A DNA stretch of 64,000 bases from an uncultured Flavobacteriaceae bacterium. Its GTDB lineage: Bacteria > Bacteroidota > Bacteroidia > Flavobacteriales > Flavobacteriaceae. The position numbers and the translations under genes are program-made. The stretch spans positions 1 through 64,000 of the forward strand of contig CANMFQ010000013.1 in the NCBI GenBank assembly GCA_947497145.1, in the 5' to 3' direction. Below the pieces are notes generated by a model. That model made no database searches. It was given only the letters and a program-made list of their open reading frames with translations, and was not told the DNA's origin. Of the stretch, positions 1 through 7,657 are shown in pieces. Every line of letters begins with the position of its first letter. Position 1 is the first letter of the stretch.

Positions 1-75
1 GTGGTTTAGCACCATTGCCTATACAACGACGCTGATGGACCTACCATCATCTTAATTACAGCATTCAACCAGTTT

Positions 76-187
76 TTTTTTATTTATTGCCGTGGTTGAT
101 TCTTGGCACACTATGATTTCTTGCTTTTTTTTCAATCTCAGTATTAAATTCATAACAATATTGATGGATGTAATCAATCAATTCAGG
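76..187 (-). other. Stop-bounded coding scrap at left edge
   Basis: Reading leftward there is a coherent stretch of about 37 codons (EIYPELIDYIHQYCYEF, ending NHGNK) bounded by stops on both sides and without an ATG. Its composition looks protein-like, so it may be a remnant of a small cassette gene downstream of the lipoprotein gene at 205-656. I do not recognise the family. The rest of 1-200 holds no gene I can support. Confidence 0.25.
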
Positions 188-204
188 ATAGATCTCTCAC
201 GCCT

Positions 205-656
205 TTAGTCTTTTTTATATTTATAAACGCGATACCCATCTTTTTGCTCGAATCCATCCGGCATATATCCTCTTTTGAGTATTCCATCTACTATAATTGT
301 CATATTTAATCCCATTCCATCATTTAATTCATCAGATATTAGAAGGGTTTCTTCTTTTTTATTGAATGATTCAGTTACATAATTTCTAGCATCTTCAATC
401 GTAGTTAATATGTTTTGTTTAAATTGTGTATTCTTTTTTGGTTTATCCTTTTTAAGACATTTACATTCCGAGTCTTGAAGTTTAGCCATTTCTTCGCATA
501 TGGATTTGGATGCTTTCATTCCCTCTTCATCGCAACTCTCATATTGCCCTATCATTTGTCCGTTTTTCAAAACTTCGCATATTTCGCATTGTTTTTTACA
601 ACTGCTAAAAAAAAAAAAAAAAAAATGATTGTTATTAAAATGTATAAGTATTTCAT
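205..656 (-). CDS. Putative lipoprotein, signal peptide interrupted by a T19 tract (frameshifted as sequenced)
   Basis: The ORF track starts this gene at 696, giving an odd N-terminus (MSTDIQLLQI...) before a run of six Phe and SSCKKQ. A better start is the ATG at 656, in another frame. It reads MKYLYILITII followed by poly-Phe, a classic lipoprotein signal peptide, and the body frame then supplies SSC as the lipobox with Cys as the lipidation site. The two frames meet inside the 19-base A/T homopolymer at 607-625. One extra base or two fewer would join them. The mature part (about 140 residues) is rich in Cys and Lys and I do not recognise its family. The gene sits directly downstream of a recombinase-tail module, as if it were a captured cassette. 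Either slipped-strand phase variation or a homopolymer sequencing error explains the break. Confidence 0.6.
607..625. repeat. Homopolymer tract A19 (T19 on coding strand)
   Basis: Nineteen consecutive A residues lie within the signal-peptide region of the lipoprotein gene on the minus strand. Tracts of this length are prone to slippage. The reading frames on either side are out of register by one base at the observed length. Confidence 0.9.
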
Positions 657-668
657 TGTTTTTTAGTA

Positions 669-772
669 TTTGCAACAATTGTATATCGGTACTCAAGTAA
701 GTACATTTCTTTTTTAGGATTACTAATCTAAGGGATTTTTTATCGATTTAAAAGTATTTGTTGCTACATGGG
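669..772 (-). repeat. Recombinase-tail/att-like module, copy 1
   Basis: About 104 bp closely match 14570-14675 on the plus strand, with roughly a dozen differences. The module covers the last codons of a tyrosine recombinase (THVATNTF...SIKNPLD-stop) and about 50 bp beyond. It contains the dyad GTACTtgAGTAC-like core (here GTACTTACTTGAGTAC) and TATACAATTGTTG. In both copies an unrelated gene starts immediately afterwards, the lipoprotein here. The arrangement resembles an integrase gene plus attachment site feeding a cassette, but this is inference. Confidence 0.7.
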
Positions 773-960
773 TATACATTTCGGTTGTTTTAGATGAGCG
801 ATACCCTAAAAATACTTAAATAGCGCATAAATCTAAGCCAGAGGCTAGTACGTGCGTAGCTAAATATATTAGGATTACACTCCTCATTATTTTTGCTTTC
901 AACGCGGCTGTTTTCACAATTTTCAATATGCTTATTTCGCTGTATTTACCACTCTTCTTA
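723..960 (-). pseudogene. Tyrosine recombinase/integrase C-terminal remnant
   Basis: Translation of the minus strand gives GKYSEISILKIVKTAALKAKI, then LATHVLASGLDLCAI, an in-frame TAA, and VFLGYRSSKTTEMYTHVA...IKNPLD. This follows the XerC/IntI-like C-terminal pattern (GKYSE..V..IVKKAA..A, then H.FATHLLE.G.DLRYIQELLGH.SSKTTEIYTHV). The region around the R of HxxR is scrambled and a stop splits the helix before LGH, so it is dead. The active-site Tyr (TEMYTHV) survives. No intact N-terminal half is present to the right. A second, shorter remnant with the same tail lies at about 14480-14619. Confidence 0.75.
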
Positions 961-969
961 TCTTCAAAA

Positions 970-1293
970 AAAAGGTGTATTATACGTTTACAAATAGCAC
1001 CATTATAAAAGCACCGCTATTTTATGTTGCCATATCTAAAGAACATCTAATAAGAAATTTTACACCAGCAAGTACAAACCCATTAGAACAGCGAAAACAA
1101 ACCGATGCTGCTTACCTAAAAATAACAAAGCAACTACGTACCAATAGCAAATTCTTCAAACGGCATAATTGTAGGCTGTGTAAACAGGCAGTACTATAAC
1201 TATTTTGAAGCCCTTAAAATTGTTACAATACCACAAGCTTACCTAGTGAAAAGAAAGCCATAAAGCTTAGTTTTACAAAAGGGAAAAAAGCGT
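970..1293 (+). pseudogene. Decayed coding remnant of unknown function
   Basis: The plus-strand ORF at 975-1199 (74 codons) and a shifted continuation (VNRQYYNYFEALKIVTIPQAY..., then IKLSFTKGKKA-stop) read like one ancestral protein broken by frameshifts near 1165 and 1258. There is no signal peptide or motif that I recognise. It lies between the recombinase remnant and the rpsA terminator and is probably accessory debris. Confidence 0.3.
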
Positions 1294-1337
1294 AAAAAAA
1301 AAGGGAGTGAAAACCGTACTTGTTTTCACTCCCTTTT
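1294..1337 (-). terminator. Rho-independent terminator of rpsA
   Basis: A perfect 16-bp inverted repeat AAAAGGGAGTGAAAAC / GTTTTCACTCCCTTTT (1299-1314 and 1322-1337) with a 7-nt loop lies 65 bp beyond the rpsA stop. The plus-strand A run at 1294-1302 gives a U tract on the rpsA transcript. Confidence 0.9.
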
Positions 1338-1401
1338 AAACTATTGCTTAAGTCCTCAAAAAACAGGAGGACTTAAGCTGTACTTACAGATGTAAAGCGG
1401 C

Positions 1402-3273
1402 TTATTTTTTACCAGCTTCCATCTTATCTTTCAACGCTTGTAGTGCTTCGTTTGCATCACCAATAGTTGGTTTTGACTCATCAGCGCTAGCAGCTTGTCT
1501 TTTGGCAGCTGCTTTTATGTTGCGTTTTTCTTCTTCTCTAAAGATAGCAGTATGACTGGCTACTACGCGCTTAAAGTCTTTGTTAAACTCAATAATTTTA
1601 AATTGAGCTTCTTCACCTTTACCGAGTTTTTTACCATCTTCTTTCTCTAAATGACGTTGCGGTATAAATGCCGTAATGTCTTCATTGAATTCGATAGTAG
1701 CGCCTTTATCAACGATATCAGTAATAGTAGCTGTATGTACAGTATCTACACCAAATTCGCTTTCATACTTATCCCAAGGGTTTTCAGTAGTTTGTTTGTG
1801 ACCTAAGCTTAACTTACGGCCATCAACATCTAATTCTAATACCTCTACTTCTAAAGTATCGCCTACATTTACAAACTCAGATGGGTGTTTAATTTTCTTA
1901 GTCCAAGATAAATCAGAGATATAAATTAATCCGTCAATACCTTCTTCTAATTCTACAAACACACCAAAGTTGGTGAAGTTTCTAACAATACCTTTATGTT
2001 TAGATCCAACAGGGTATTTTGTTGTAATATCAGTCCATGGGTCTGGCGTCATTTGTTTAACACCAAGCGACATCTTACGATCTTCTCTATCAAGTGTTAA
2101 TACAACGGCTTCAACCTCATCACCTACTTTTACAAAATCTTGTGCCGAACGCAAGTGCGTAGACCAAGACATTTCTGATACGTGAATTAATCCTTCAACA
2201 CCTTCTACAACTTCAATAAATGCACCGTAATCAGCTATAACAACTACTTTACCTTTTACCTTGTCGCCAATTTTGATATCTTCACTTAAAGCATCCCAAG
2301 GATGTTTCTCTAATTGTTTCAATCCTAATTGGATTCTAGATTTGTTTTCATCAAAATCAAGAATTACAACATTCAATTTTTGGTCTAGTTCAACAACCTC
2401 ATTAGGGTGGTTAATTCTACTCCAAGAAAGGTCAGTAATATGTACTAAACCATCAACACCACCTAAGTCAATAAAGACACCGTAAGAAGTAATGTTTTTA
2501 ACAACACCTTCTAATACTTGTCCTTTTTCTAGTTGGCTGATGATTTCTTTTTTCTGTTCTTCAATATCAGCTTCAATCAATGCTTTGTGTGATACAACAA
2601 CGTTTTTAAATTCATGGTTAATTTTCACCACCTTGAATTCCATTGTTTTATTCACATATTGATCGTAGTCACGAATAGGTTTCACATCAATTTGTGAACC
2701 TGGTAAGAAGGCTTCAATTCCAAAAACATCGACAATCATACCACCTTTAGTTCTGCATTTTACAAAACCACTTACTACTTCTTCGTTATCATGGGCAGCA
2801 TTTACTCTATCCCAAGCCATAATGGTTCTGGCCTTTCTGTGTGAAAGTACCAATTGACCACTTTTATCTTCACGAATATCAATAAGAACCTCAACCTTAT
2901 CACCAACTGATAAGTTAGGGTTGTAGCGAAATTCATTTAAAGAGATTACCCCTTCAGACTTAGCGTTGATATCAATAATCGCTTCACGATCAGTAATATA
3001 AACAACAGTACCTTGTACTACTTCCTCATCGGCAGTATCAACAAAGTTTTCTGCAACTAACTTTTCAAACTCCTCTAATTTAGAATCGTCAACACGCTCA
3101 ATACCTTGCTCGTATTTTTCCCAATTAAAGTTTTCTAAAAATTCTTTTGGATCTTGAACAGGAACCTGCTCTTTTACTTCTTCAACTGTTTCAACAGTTT
3201 CTTGTGCTGTTTCTACAGTCTCTTGTGCTGCTTCAGTAGTTTCTTCTACTTGAGCTTTTTTTTCTTCAGCCAT
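1402..3273 (-). CDS. rpsA: 30S ribosomal protein S1
   Basis: S1 is an mRNA-binding protein of the small ribosomal subunit. The 623-residue protein has a Glu-rich N-terminal tail (about residues 1-65) and then six consecutive S1 (OB-fold) domains. Typical signatures include GVFIDLGGVDGLVHITDLSW and GAFIEVVEGVEGLIHVSEMSW. It ends in a Lys/Ala-rich tail. Length and six-domain layout fit the Bacteroidota S1, which is longer than the E. coli protein (557). It is a monocistronic unit with its own candidate promoter, a long leader containing two stem-loops and a strong terminator. The ATG at 3273 is the only sensible start. Confidence 0.97.
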   Translation of the reverse strand: MAEEKKAQVEETTEAAQETVETAQETVETVEEVKEQVPVQDPKEFLENFNWEKYEQGIERVDDSKLEEFEKLVAENFVDTADEEVVQGTVVYITDREAIIDINAKSEGVISLNEFRYNPNLSVGDKVEVLIDIREDKSGQLVLSHRKARTIMAWDRVNAAHDNEEVVSGFVKCRTKGGMIVDVFGIEAFLPGSQIDVKPIRDYDQYVNKTMEFKVVKINHEFKNVVVSHKALIEADIEEQKKEIISQLEKGQVLEGVVKNITSYGVFIDLGGVDGLVHITDLSWSRINHPNEVVELDQKLNVVILDFDENKSRIQLGLKQLEKHPWDALSEDIKIGDKVKGKVVVIADYGAFIEVVEGVEGLIHVSEMSWSTHLRSAQDFVKVGDEVEAVVLTLDREDRKMSLGVKQMTPDPWTDITTKYPVGSKHKGIVRNFTNFGVFVELEEGIDGLIYISDLSWTKKIKHPSEFVNVGDTLEVEVLELDVDGRKLSLGHKQTTENPWDKYESEFGVDTVHTATITDIVDKGATIEFNEDITAFIPQRHLEKEDGKKLGKGEEAQFKIIEFNKDFKRVVASHTAIFREEEKRNIKAAAKRQAASADESKPTIGDANEALQALKDKMEAGKK

Positions 3274-3391
3274 TATATAGCTTAAAATTTGTATTCTACA
3301 GTTTCTTAAGAGTTAAACGACTACTGTAGAAGTTGTTATTTATTGTTTTTTTTGTTCCCTTTTACTCTTTGTGCTGCCGTTAAAAGGGGTG
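3274..3391 (-). promoter_or_regulatory. Structured 5' leader of rpsA
   Basis: If transcription starts just downstream of the -7 box at 3392-3399, the leader is about 110 nt. It contains two perfect inverted repeats: CCCTTTTA/TAAAAGGG (3357-3364 and 3381-3388) and, nearer the start codon, TTCTACAGT/ACTGTAGAA (3294-3302 and 3323-3331). S1 autoregulates its own translation in E. coli. A similar role for this leader is an inference. Confidence 0.5.
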
Positions 3392-3423
3392 CAAAAATAC
3401 ACTTTTTATCATAGTATACCAAC
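3392..3423 (-). promoter_or_regulatory. Candidate rpsA promoter
   Basis: On the minus strand, GTTG (3420-3423), a 20-nt spacer and TATTTTTG (3392-3399) match the Bacteroidota sigma-ABfr consensus TTTG / 17-23 / TAnnTTTG, with a perfect -7 box. Confidence 0.6.
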
Positions 3424-3535
3424 TCTTATGAAATATTAGATACCAAACAATAAACTATTTTACTTATTTCCACGTTAATTATTTCAATTTTTCACTATAT
3501 TGGTGACTTAAATATTAACCGTTAAAAAACAATTT

Positions 3536-3916
3536 ATGAGTGTTAAAGCAAAATATCAAGGCGTTTTAAACCTTGGTGAGCAATTAGGAATTAAAAATGG
3601 AGACGTTGCCGAAGAAGGTGGGGTTTTAAAAATAAAAGGAGAAGCAAACACACCTTACGAAAAAAATCTTTTATGGGATAAAATAAAAGAATTAGGTGGC
3701 GAAAATGCTTCAGATATTAAAGCAAATATTTCAGTATCTGATGATTCTGTTTACCATAGACATACTGTTGCTGGTGGTGAGTCATTAAGTAAGATTGCTA
3801 AGCACTACTATGGTGACCCTATGAAATACAAGCAAATTTTTGAAGCGAATACTGATATTCTTAAAAATCCAGATGTAATTCATCCTGATCAGGTTTTGGT
3901 AATTCCAAACCTATAA
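3536..3916 (+). CDS. LysM peptidoglycan-binding domain protein (Kbp/YgaU-like)
   Basis: The 126-residue protein has an N-terminal half (about 1-70) resembling a short, degenerate BON-like domain. A C-terminal LysM domain (about 73-125) starts YHRHTVAGGESLSKIAKHYYGDP and ends VIHPDQVLVIPNL. This BON-plus-LysM layout is that of the E. coli potassium-binding protein Kbp (YgaU, 149 residues), here somewhat shorter. No signal peptide is visible, as in Kbp. The ATG follows an A-rich stretch without a Shine-Dalgarno sequence, normal for this phylum. It is transcribed away from rpsA and ends at a terminator shared with cmk. Potassium binding is family knowledge and not shown here. Confidence 0.85.
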   Translation: MSVKAKYQGVLNLGEQLGIKNGDVAEEGGVLKIKGEANTPYEKNLLWDKIKELGGENASDIKANISVSDDSVYHRHTVAGGESLSKIAKHYYGDPMKYKQIFEANTDILKNPDVIHPDQVLVIPNL

Positions 3917-3941
3917 GTATATCCTAAAAATATAGGAAAAT

Positions 3942-3972
3942 AAAAATGCCGCTCATTTCAGCGGCATTTTTT
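3942..3972. terminator. Bidirectional terminator between the LysM gene and cmk
   Basis: AAAAATGCCGCT / AGCGGCATTTTT (3942-3953 and 3960-3971) with a 6-nt loop has A and T tracts on both sides. It can end both convergent transcripts and overlaps the cmk stop codon. Confidence 0.9.
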
Positions 3973-4663
3973 ATTGCTTTTCAATCACCCTAAGGGCAAA
4001 ATTATACATACGCTCAAACTGTTCTTCTAAGCCCATATCACTATTATCAAACTCAATAGCATCTACGGCCTTTTTTAGCGGCGAAAATTCTCTGTGAGAA
4101 TCTATATGATCACGTTTTTGAACATTGTGTAGCACATCTTCATAATTAACATCTTCTCCCCTATCTAACAGTTCTTTGTAACGGCGATAAGCTCTTTTTT
4201 CTGGTGATGCTGTCATAAATATTTTCAACTCTGCCTCAGGAAAAACTACGGTACCAATATCTCTACCATCCATAACAATACCTTTTTCGGCGCCCATTTG
4301 CTTTTGCATCTCTACCAATTTTAGGCGCACTTCTTCAATAGCTGCAACCCTGCTTACATTTTGCGAAACTGCCAAGGTGCGTATTTCCCTTTCTACATTT
4401 TCACCATCCATATACATTTCAGCATACCCAAGCGCTTCATTGTATTTAAAAACCAATGTAATTTCTGATAACGATTGCACCAATGCTTCGGCATCTTCTG
4501 TTGCTCCACCTATATACCCCTTACGCATTGCAAAAAGGGTAATAGCCCGGTACATTGCGCCCGTATCTACATACACATAACCCAACGATTTTGACAATTG
4601 CTTGGCAATAGTACTTTTACCTGTTGATGAATAGCCGTCAATAGCGATGATTATCTTTTTCAT
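3971..4663 (-). CDS. cmk: Cytidylate kinase
   Basis: This kinase phosphorylates CMP/dCMP to the diphosphates using ATP in pyrimidine nucleotide salvage. The 230-residue protein starts MKKIIIAIDGYSSTGKST, a P-loop at residues 10-17. It also has the YVDTGAMYRA nucleotide-binding segment, MDGRDIGTVVFP and the lid region RAYRRYKELL, all characteristic of Cmk, and the length matches. It lies downstream of lon on the same strand, but about 280 bp with hairpins and a short palindromic repeat separate them, so it is probably transcribed independently. Confidence 0.96.
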   Translation of the reverse strand: MKKIIIAIDGYSSTGKSTIAKQLSKSLGYVYVDTGAMYRAITLFAMRKGYIGGATEDAEALVQSLSEITLVFKYNEALGYAEMYMDGENVEREIRTLAVSQNVSRVAAIEEVRLKLVEMQKQMGAEKGIVMDGRDIGTVVFPEAELKIFMTASPEKRAYRRYKELLDRGEDVNYEDVLHNVQKRDHIDSHREFSPLKKAVDAIEFDNSDMGLEEQFERMYNFALRVIEKQ

Positions 4664-4689
4664 CTGTTATTTTTTATTGGTTTTCAAAA

Positions 4690-4716
4690 TTGGGTGTTTT
4701 ATTTTGAAACACCCAA
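4690..4716. repeat. Perfect hairpin upstream of cmk
   Basis: TTGGGTGTTT / AAACACCCAA (4690-4699 and 4707-4716) has a 7-nt loop and lies 27 bp before the cmk start codon. It may be a leader structure of cmk or the end of the neighbouring repeat element. Its role is unknown. Confidence 0.5.
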
Positions 4717-4735
4717 TAGTATCAATTCTATTAAA

Positions 4736-4841
4736 TAGTATCTGGTGCGAAATAGACGCATTTTTACAATTTGAATTATTTTTAATGAAAAAAGGGCAAA
4801 AGAAACAAATTTACTTTTTAGCTATTTTCAACCAGATACTA
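4736..4841. repeat. Short dispersed palindromic repeat (MITE-like), copy A
   Basis: Perfect 11-bp terminal inverted repeats TAGTATCTGGT / ACCAGATACTA (4736-4746 and 4831-4841) flank a 106-bp AT-rich element. The repeats continue imperfectly inward (GCGAAATAG versus TGAAAATAG). It has no coding capacity. The ends resemble copies B (24519-24600) and C (36184-36242), which carry TAGTGTCTG ends and a shared AGTAAATTTGCTTCTTTTTG-like interior. Confidence 0.6.
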
Positions 4842-4850
4842 CATAACAAA

Positions 4851-4905
4851 GGTACTATCGATTTCGTTGTGAATTAAAAAATTTCAACACTAAATCGATA
4901 GTACC
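4851..4905 (-). terminator. Long hairpin downstream of lon
   Basis: A perfect 14-bp inverted repeat GGTACTATCGATTT / AAATCGATAGTACC (4851-4864 and 4892-4905) lies 40 bp beyond the lon stop. It lacks a clear T tract, so it may act as a terminator or a 3' stabilising structure. Confidence 0.5.
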
Positions 4906-4944
4906 TGTAAACTAAAATGCGCTATTACGCTATTATAATGTGTC

Positions 4945-7395
4945 TTATAGCTTTTTAGGATTTTTCACCTTTTGATTGGTTATCGCAATATCAATAACTT
5001 CATGCATATCTTTTACATAATGAAATTTTAAGCCTTTAAGGTAATTTTCTTTAATTTCAAGAATGTCACGCTCATTCTCTTTACTGAGAATAATTTCTTT
5101 AATATGTGCTCTTTTAGCCGCCAATATTTTTTCTTTTACGCCACCAACGGGAAGCACTTTACCACGCAGGGTAATTTCACCTGTCATAGCCAAACTTCTT
5201 TTTACTTTACGTTGTGTAAAAAGCGACACCAAAGAGGTTAGCATCGTAATACCTGCACTAGGGCCATCTTTTGGTGTAGCACCTTCTGGCACGTGAATAT
5301 GTACATTGTATTTGTCAAATACATCGGCATCTATATCAAAACGATCGGCATTTGATTTGATATATTCCATGGCTATAGTAGCCGATTCTTTCATTACCTT
5401 TCCTAAATTTCCTGTGATATTTAATGCTCCTTTACCTTTTGATAAGATCGATTCAATAAAAAGTATATCACCACCAACACTGGTCCATGCCAAGCCTGTA
5501 ACTACTCCAGCTACATCATTATTCTCATATTTATCACGCTCCATACGGGCTGGTCCCAAGACCTTTTCTATAATGGCATTGCTAACTTTAATTTCATACT
5601 CCTCTTCAATAGCTATAGATTTGGCGCCGTAGCGTACCATTTTGGCTATTTGTTTTTCTAAAGAACGTACGCCCGACTCACGGGTATAACCCTCAACAAT
5701 TTTTTCTAATTGCGGTTTCGCTATTTTAAGATCTTTGGTTGTTAAGCCATGCTCTTCTAATTGTTTTGGTAGCAAATGACGGCGTGCTATTTCAACCTTT
5801 TCCTCTATGGTATACCCAGTAACATTAATAATTTCCATTCGGTCACGCAATGCAGGCTGAATAGTAGAAAGATTATTAGCCGTAGCAATAAACATCACCT
5901 TAGACAGGTCATAGCCCATTTCTAAAAAGTTGTCATAAAACTCACTATTTTGCTCAGGATCTAACACCTCTAACATGGCCGATGACGGATCTCCTTGGTG
6001 GCTATTTGACAACTTGTCTATCTCATCTAATATAAACACTGGGTTCGACTTACCCGCCTTCTTCAAGCTTTGTACAATACGCCCAGGCATAGCCCCAATA
6101 TACGTTTTTCTATGACCGCGAATTTCGGCCTCATCACGTAAACCACCCAATGAAATACGCACATACTCCCGTCCTAAAGCCTCGGCAACAGATTTACCCA
6201 AAGAGGTTTTACCAACCCCTGGAGGGCCGTACAAGCATAAAATGGGTGATTTCATATCATTACGCAATTTTAAAACCGCTAAATATTCAATTATTCTTCG
6301 CTTTACATCCTCTAAACCATAATGATCTCTGTCTAGTATACGCTCTGCACGCTTAAGGTCAAATTTATCTTTTGAAAAATCATTCCATGGTAAATCTAAA
6401 AACAGATCTAAATAATTTCTTTGAATAGAATACTCGGCAACCTGAGGATTCATACGTTGCATTTTTGCTAATTCCTTATCAAAATGCGCCGCTATTTTTT
6501 TATCCCATTTTTTCTTTTTCGCACGTTTACGCATCTCTTGTATTTCCTCATCATAAGAAACACCGCCCAACTCTTCTTGAATGGTTTTCATTTGCTGATG
6601 CAAGAAATATTCACGCTGTTGCTGATCCATATCATTTCGAACTTTGGATTGAATGTCATTTTTCAATTCCAATTTTTGAAACTCCATGTTCATATATTTC
6701 AACGTAGCCAATGCCCGTTGTTGCAAATTGCCAATTTCAAGCAGCTCTTGCTTATCCTTAACATCTAAATTTAAATTTGAAGACACAAAATTGATAAGAA
6801 AAGAATCGCTTTCAATATTCTTTATTGCAAAAGATGCCTCAGAAGGAATATTAGGATTGTTGCGTATAATACGCAATGAGAGCTCTTTTATCGACTCAAT
6901 AATAGCCAAAAACTCACTATTATTTGTGGTTGGCCTTACTTCTTCGGTTTCAATAATTCTTGCCGTAATGTACGGTTCTTCAGTTAAGACCTCTGAAATT
7001 TCAAAACGCTTTTTACCTTGTATGATTACAGTAGTATTACCATCAGGCATTTGCAAAACACGTAGAATTTTAGCCACCGTACCAAGCGTATTAATATCTT
7101 CTACTCCTGGGTTTTCGGTTTCTGGGTCTTTTTGAGACACCACGCCAATAACTTTATTTCCGTTATTAGCATCTTTAATAAGTTTTATTGACTTATCACG
7201 CCCCGCAGTAATAGGTATTACAACCCCTGGAAACAAAACCGTATTTCGCAAAGGCAAAATAGGCAAAGTGTCAGGTAAATCTTCGCTATTCATTTGCTCC
7301 TCATCTTCAGGAGTCAATAGCGGTATTAACTCTGCATCTTCTTCGATAGAGTGCAAAACCATATTGTCAAAATTGGTAAAATTAAAATTCCCCAT
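4945..7395 (-). CDS. lon: ATP-dependent protease Lon
   Basis: Lon is a cytosolic AAA+ serine protease that degrades misfolded and regulatory proteins. In this 816-residue protein the N-terminal LON substrate-binding domain starts near LPILPLRNTVLFPG (about residue 45). A coiled-coil middle region follows, then the Walker A motif GPPGVGKTS (from residue 390) and the Walker B VFILDEIDKL. The C-terminal Lon protease domain has the catalytic Ser in PKDGPSAGIT (Ser713) and the partner Lys in GGVKEKILAAKRA (about 756). All key residues are present and the length is normal for the phylum. It diverges from the sigma-factor operon. The candidate -7 box TATTTTTG lies about 33 bp before the start. Confidence 0.98.
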   Translation of the reverse strand: MGNFNFTNFDNMVLHSIEEDAELIPLLTPEDEEQMNSEDLPDTLPILPLRNTVLFPGVVIPITAGRDKSIKLIKDANNGNKVIGVVSQKDPETENPGVEDINTLGTVAKILRVLQMPDGNTTVIIQGKKRFEISEVLTEEPYITARIIETEEVRPTTNNSEFLAIIESIKELSLRIIRNNPNIPSEASFAIKNIESDSFLINFVSSNLNLDVKDKQELLEIGNLQQRALATLKYMNMEFQKLELKNDIQSKVRNDMDQQQREYFLHQQMKTIQEELGGVSYDEEIQEMRKRAKKKKWDKKIAAHFDKELAKMQRMNPQVAEYSIQRNYLDLFLDLPWNDFSKDKFDLKRAERILDRDHYGLEDVKRRIIEYLAVLKLRNDMKSPILCLYGPPGVGKTSLGKSVAEALGREYVRISLGGLRDEAEIRGHRKTYIGAMPGRIVQSLKKAGKSNPVFILDEIDKLSNSHQGDPSSAMLEVLDPEQNSEFYDNFLEMGYDLSKVMFIATANNLSTIQPALRDRMEIINVTGYTIEEKVEIARRHLLPKQLEEHGLTTKDLKIAKPQLEKIVEGYTRESGVRSLEKQIAKMVRYGAKSIAIEEEYEIKVSNAIIEKVLGPARMERDKYENNDVAGVVTGLAWTSVGGDILFIESILSKGKGALNITGNLGKVMKESATIAMEYIKSNADRFDIDADVFDKYNVHIHVPEGATPKDGPSAGITMLTSLVSLFTQRKVKRSLAMTGEITLRGKVLPVGGVKEKILAAKRAHIKEIILSKENERDILEIKENYLKGLKFHYVKDMHEVIDIAITNQKVKNPKKL

Positions 7396-7427
7396 ATATT
7401 TATATCAGTCATTCTGTCATAAAACGA

Positions 7428-7435
7428 CAAAAATA
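7428..7435 (-). promoter_or_regulatory. Candidate -7 box of lon
   Basis: TATTTTTG on the minus strand is a perfect match to TAnnTTTG. It is 33 bp upstream of the lon ATG and predicts a leader of roughly 25 nt. No convincing -33 TTTG was found at the right spacing. Confidence 0.45.
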
Positions 7436-7657
7436 CTTATTTAAAATTTATTAATTAATGTGTAAAAAGACTAACTATCATTATGTTAGCAAAAAAATAA
7501 CCTCATATACATACCAGTAAAACAATTCTTGTGCCATACCTTAACCTATTTTGGCAAAGCTTAGTATAACGAATAATAGATAATTATTTATATTTTTTTT
7601 ATTGTAAACTGTAACAGTTCGTAAATTGAGTCATCTTTAAGACAAACCATTCATTTT

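Noticed and set aside
415-666. 83-residue plus-strand ORF with poly-Lys
   Set aside because: It is the antisense shadow of the lipoprotein gene and its homopolymer.
723-960. Calling a genuine integron (IntI plus attI/attC)
   Set aside because: The recombinase remnants and the shared module fit such a system, but no intact integrase, no IntI-specific insertion and no GTTRRRY core could be confirmed. I report it as a hypothesis only.
4647-4877. 76-residue plus-strand ORF between cmk and lon
   Set aside because: It runs across the palindromic repeat and a terminator-like hairpin and has no coherent protein features.
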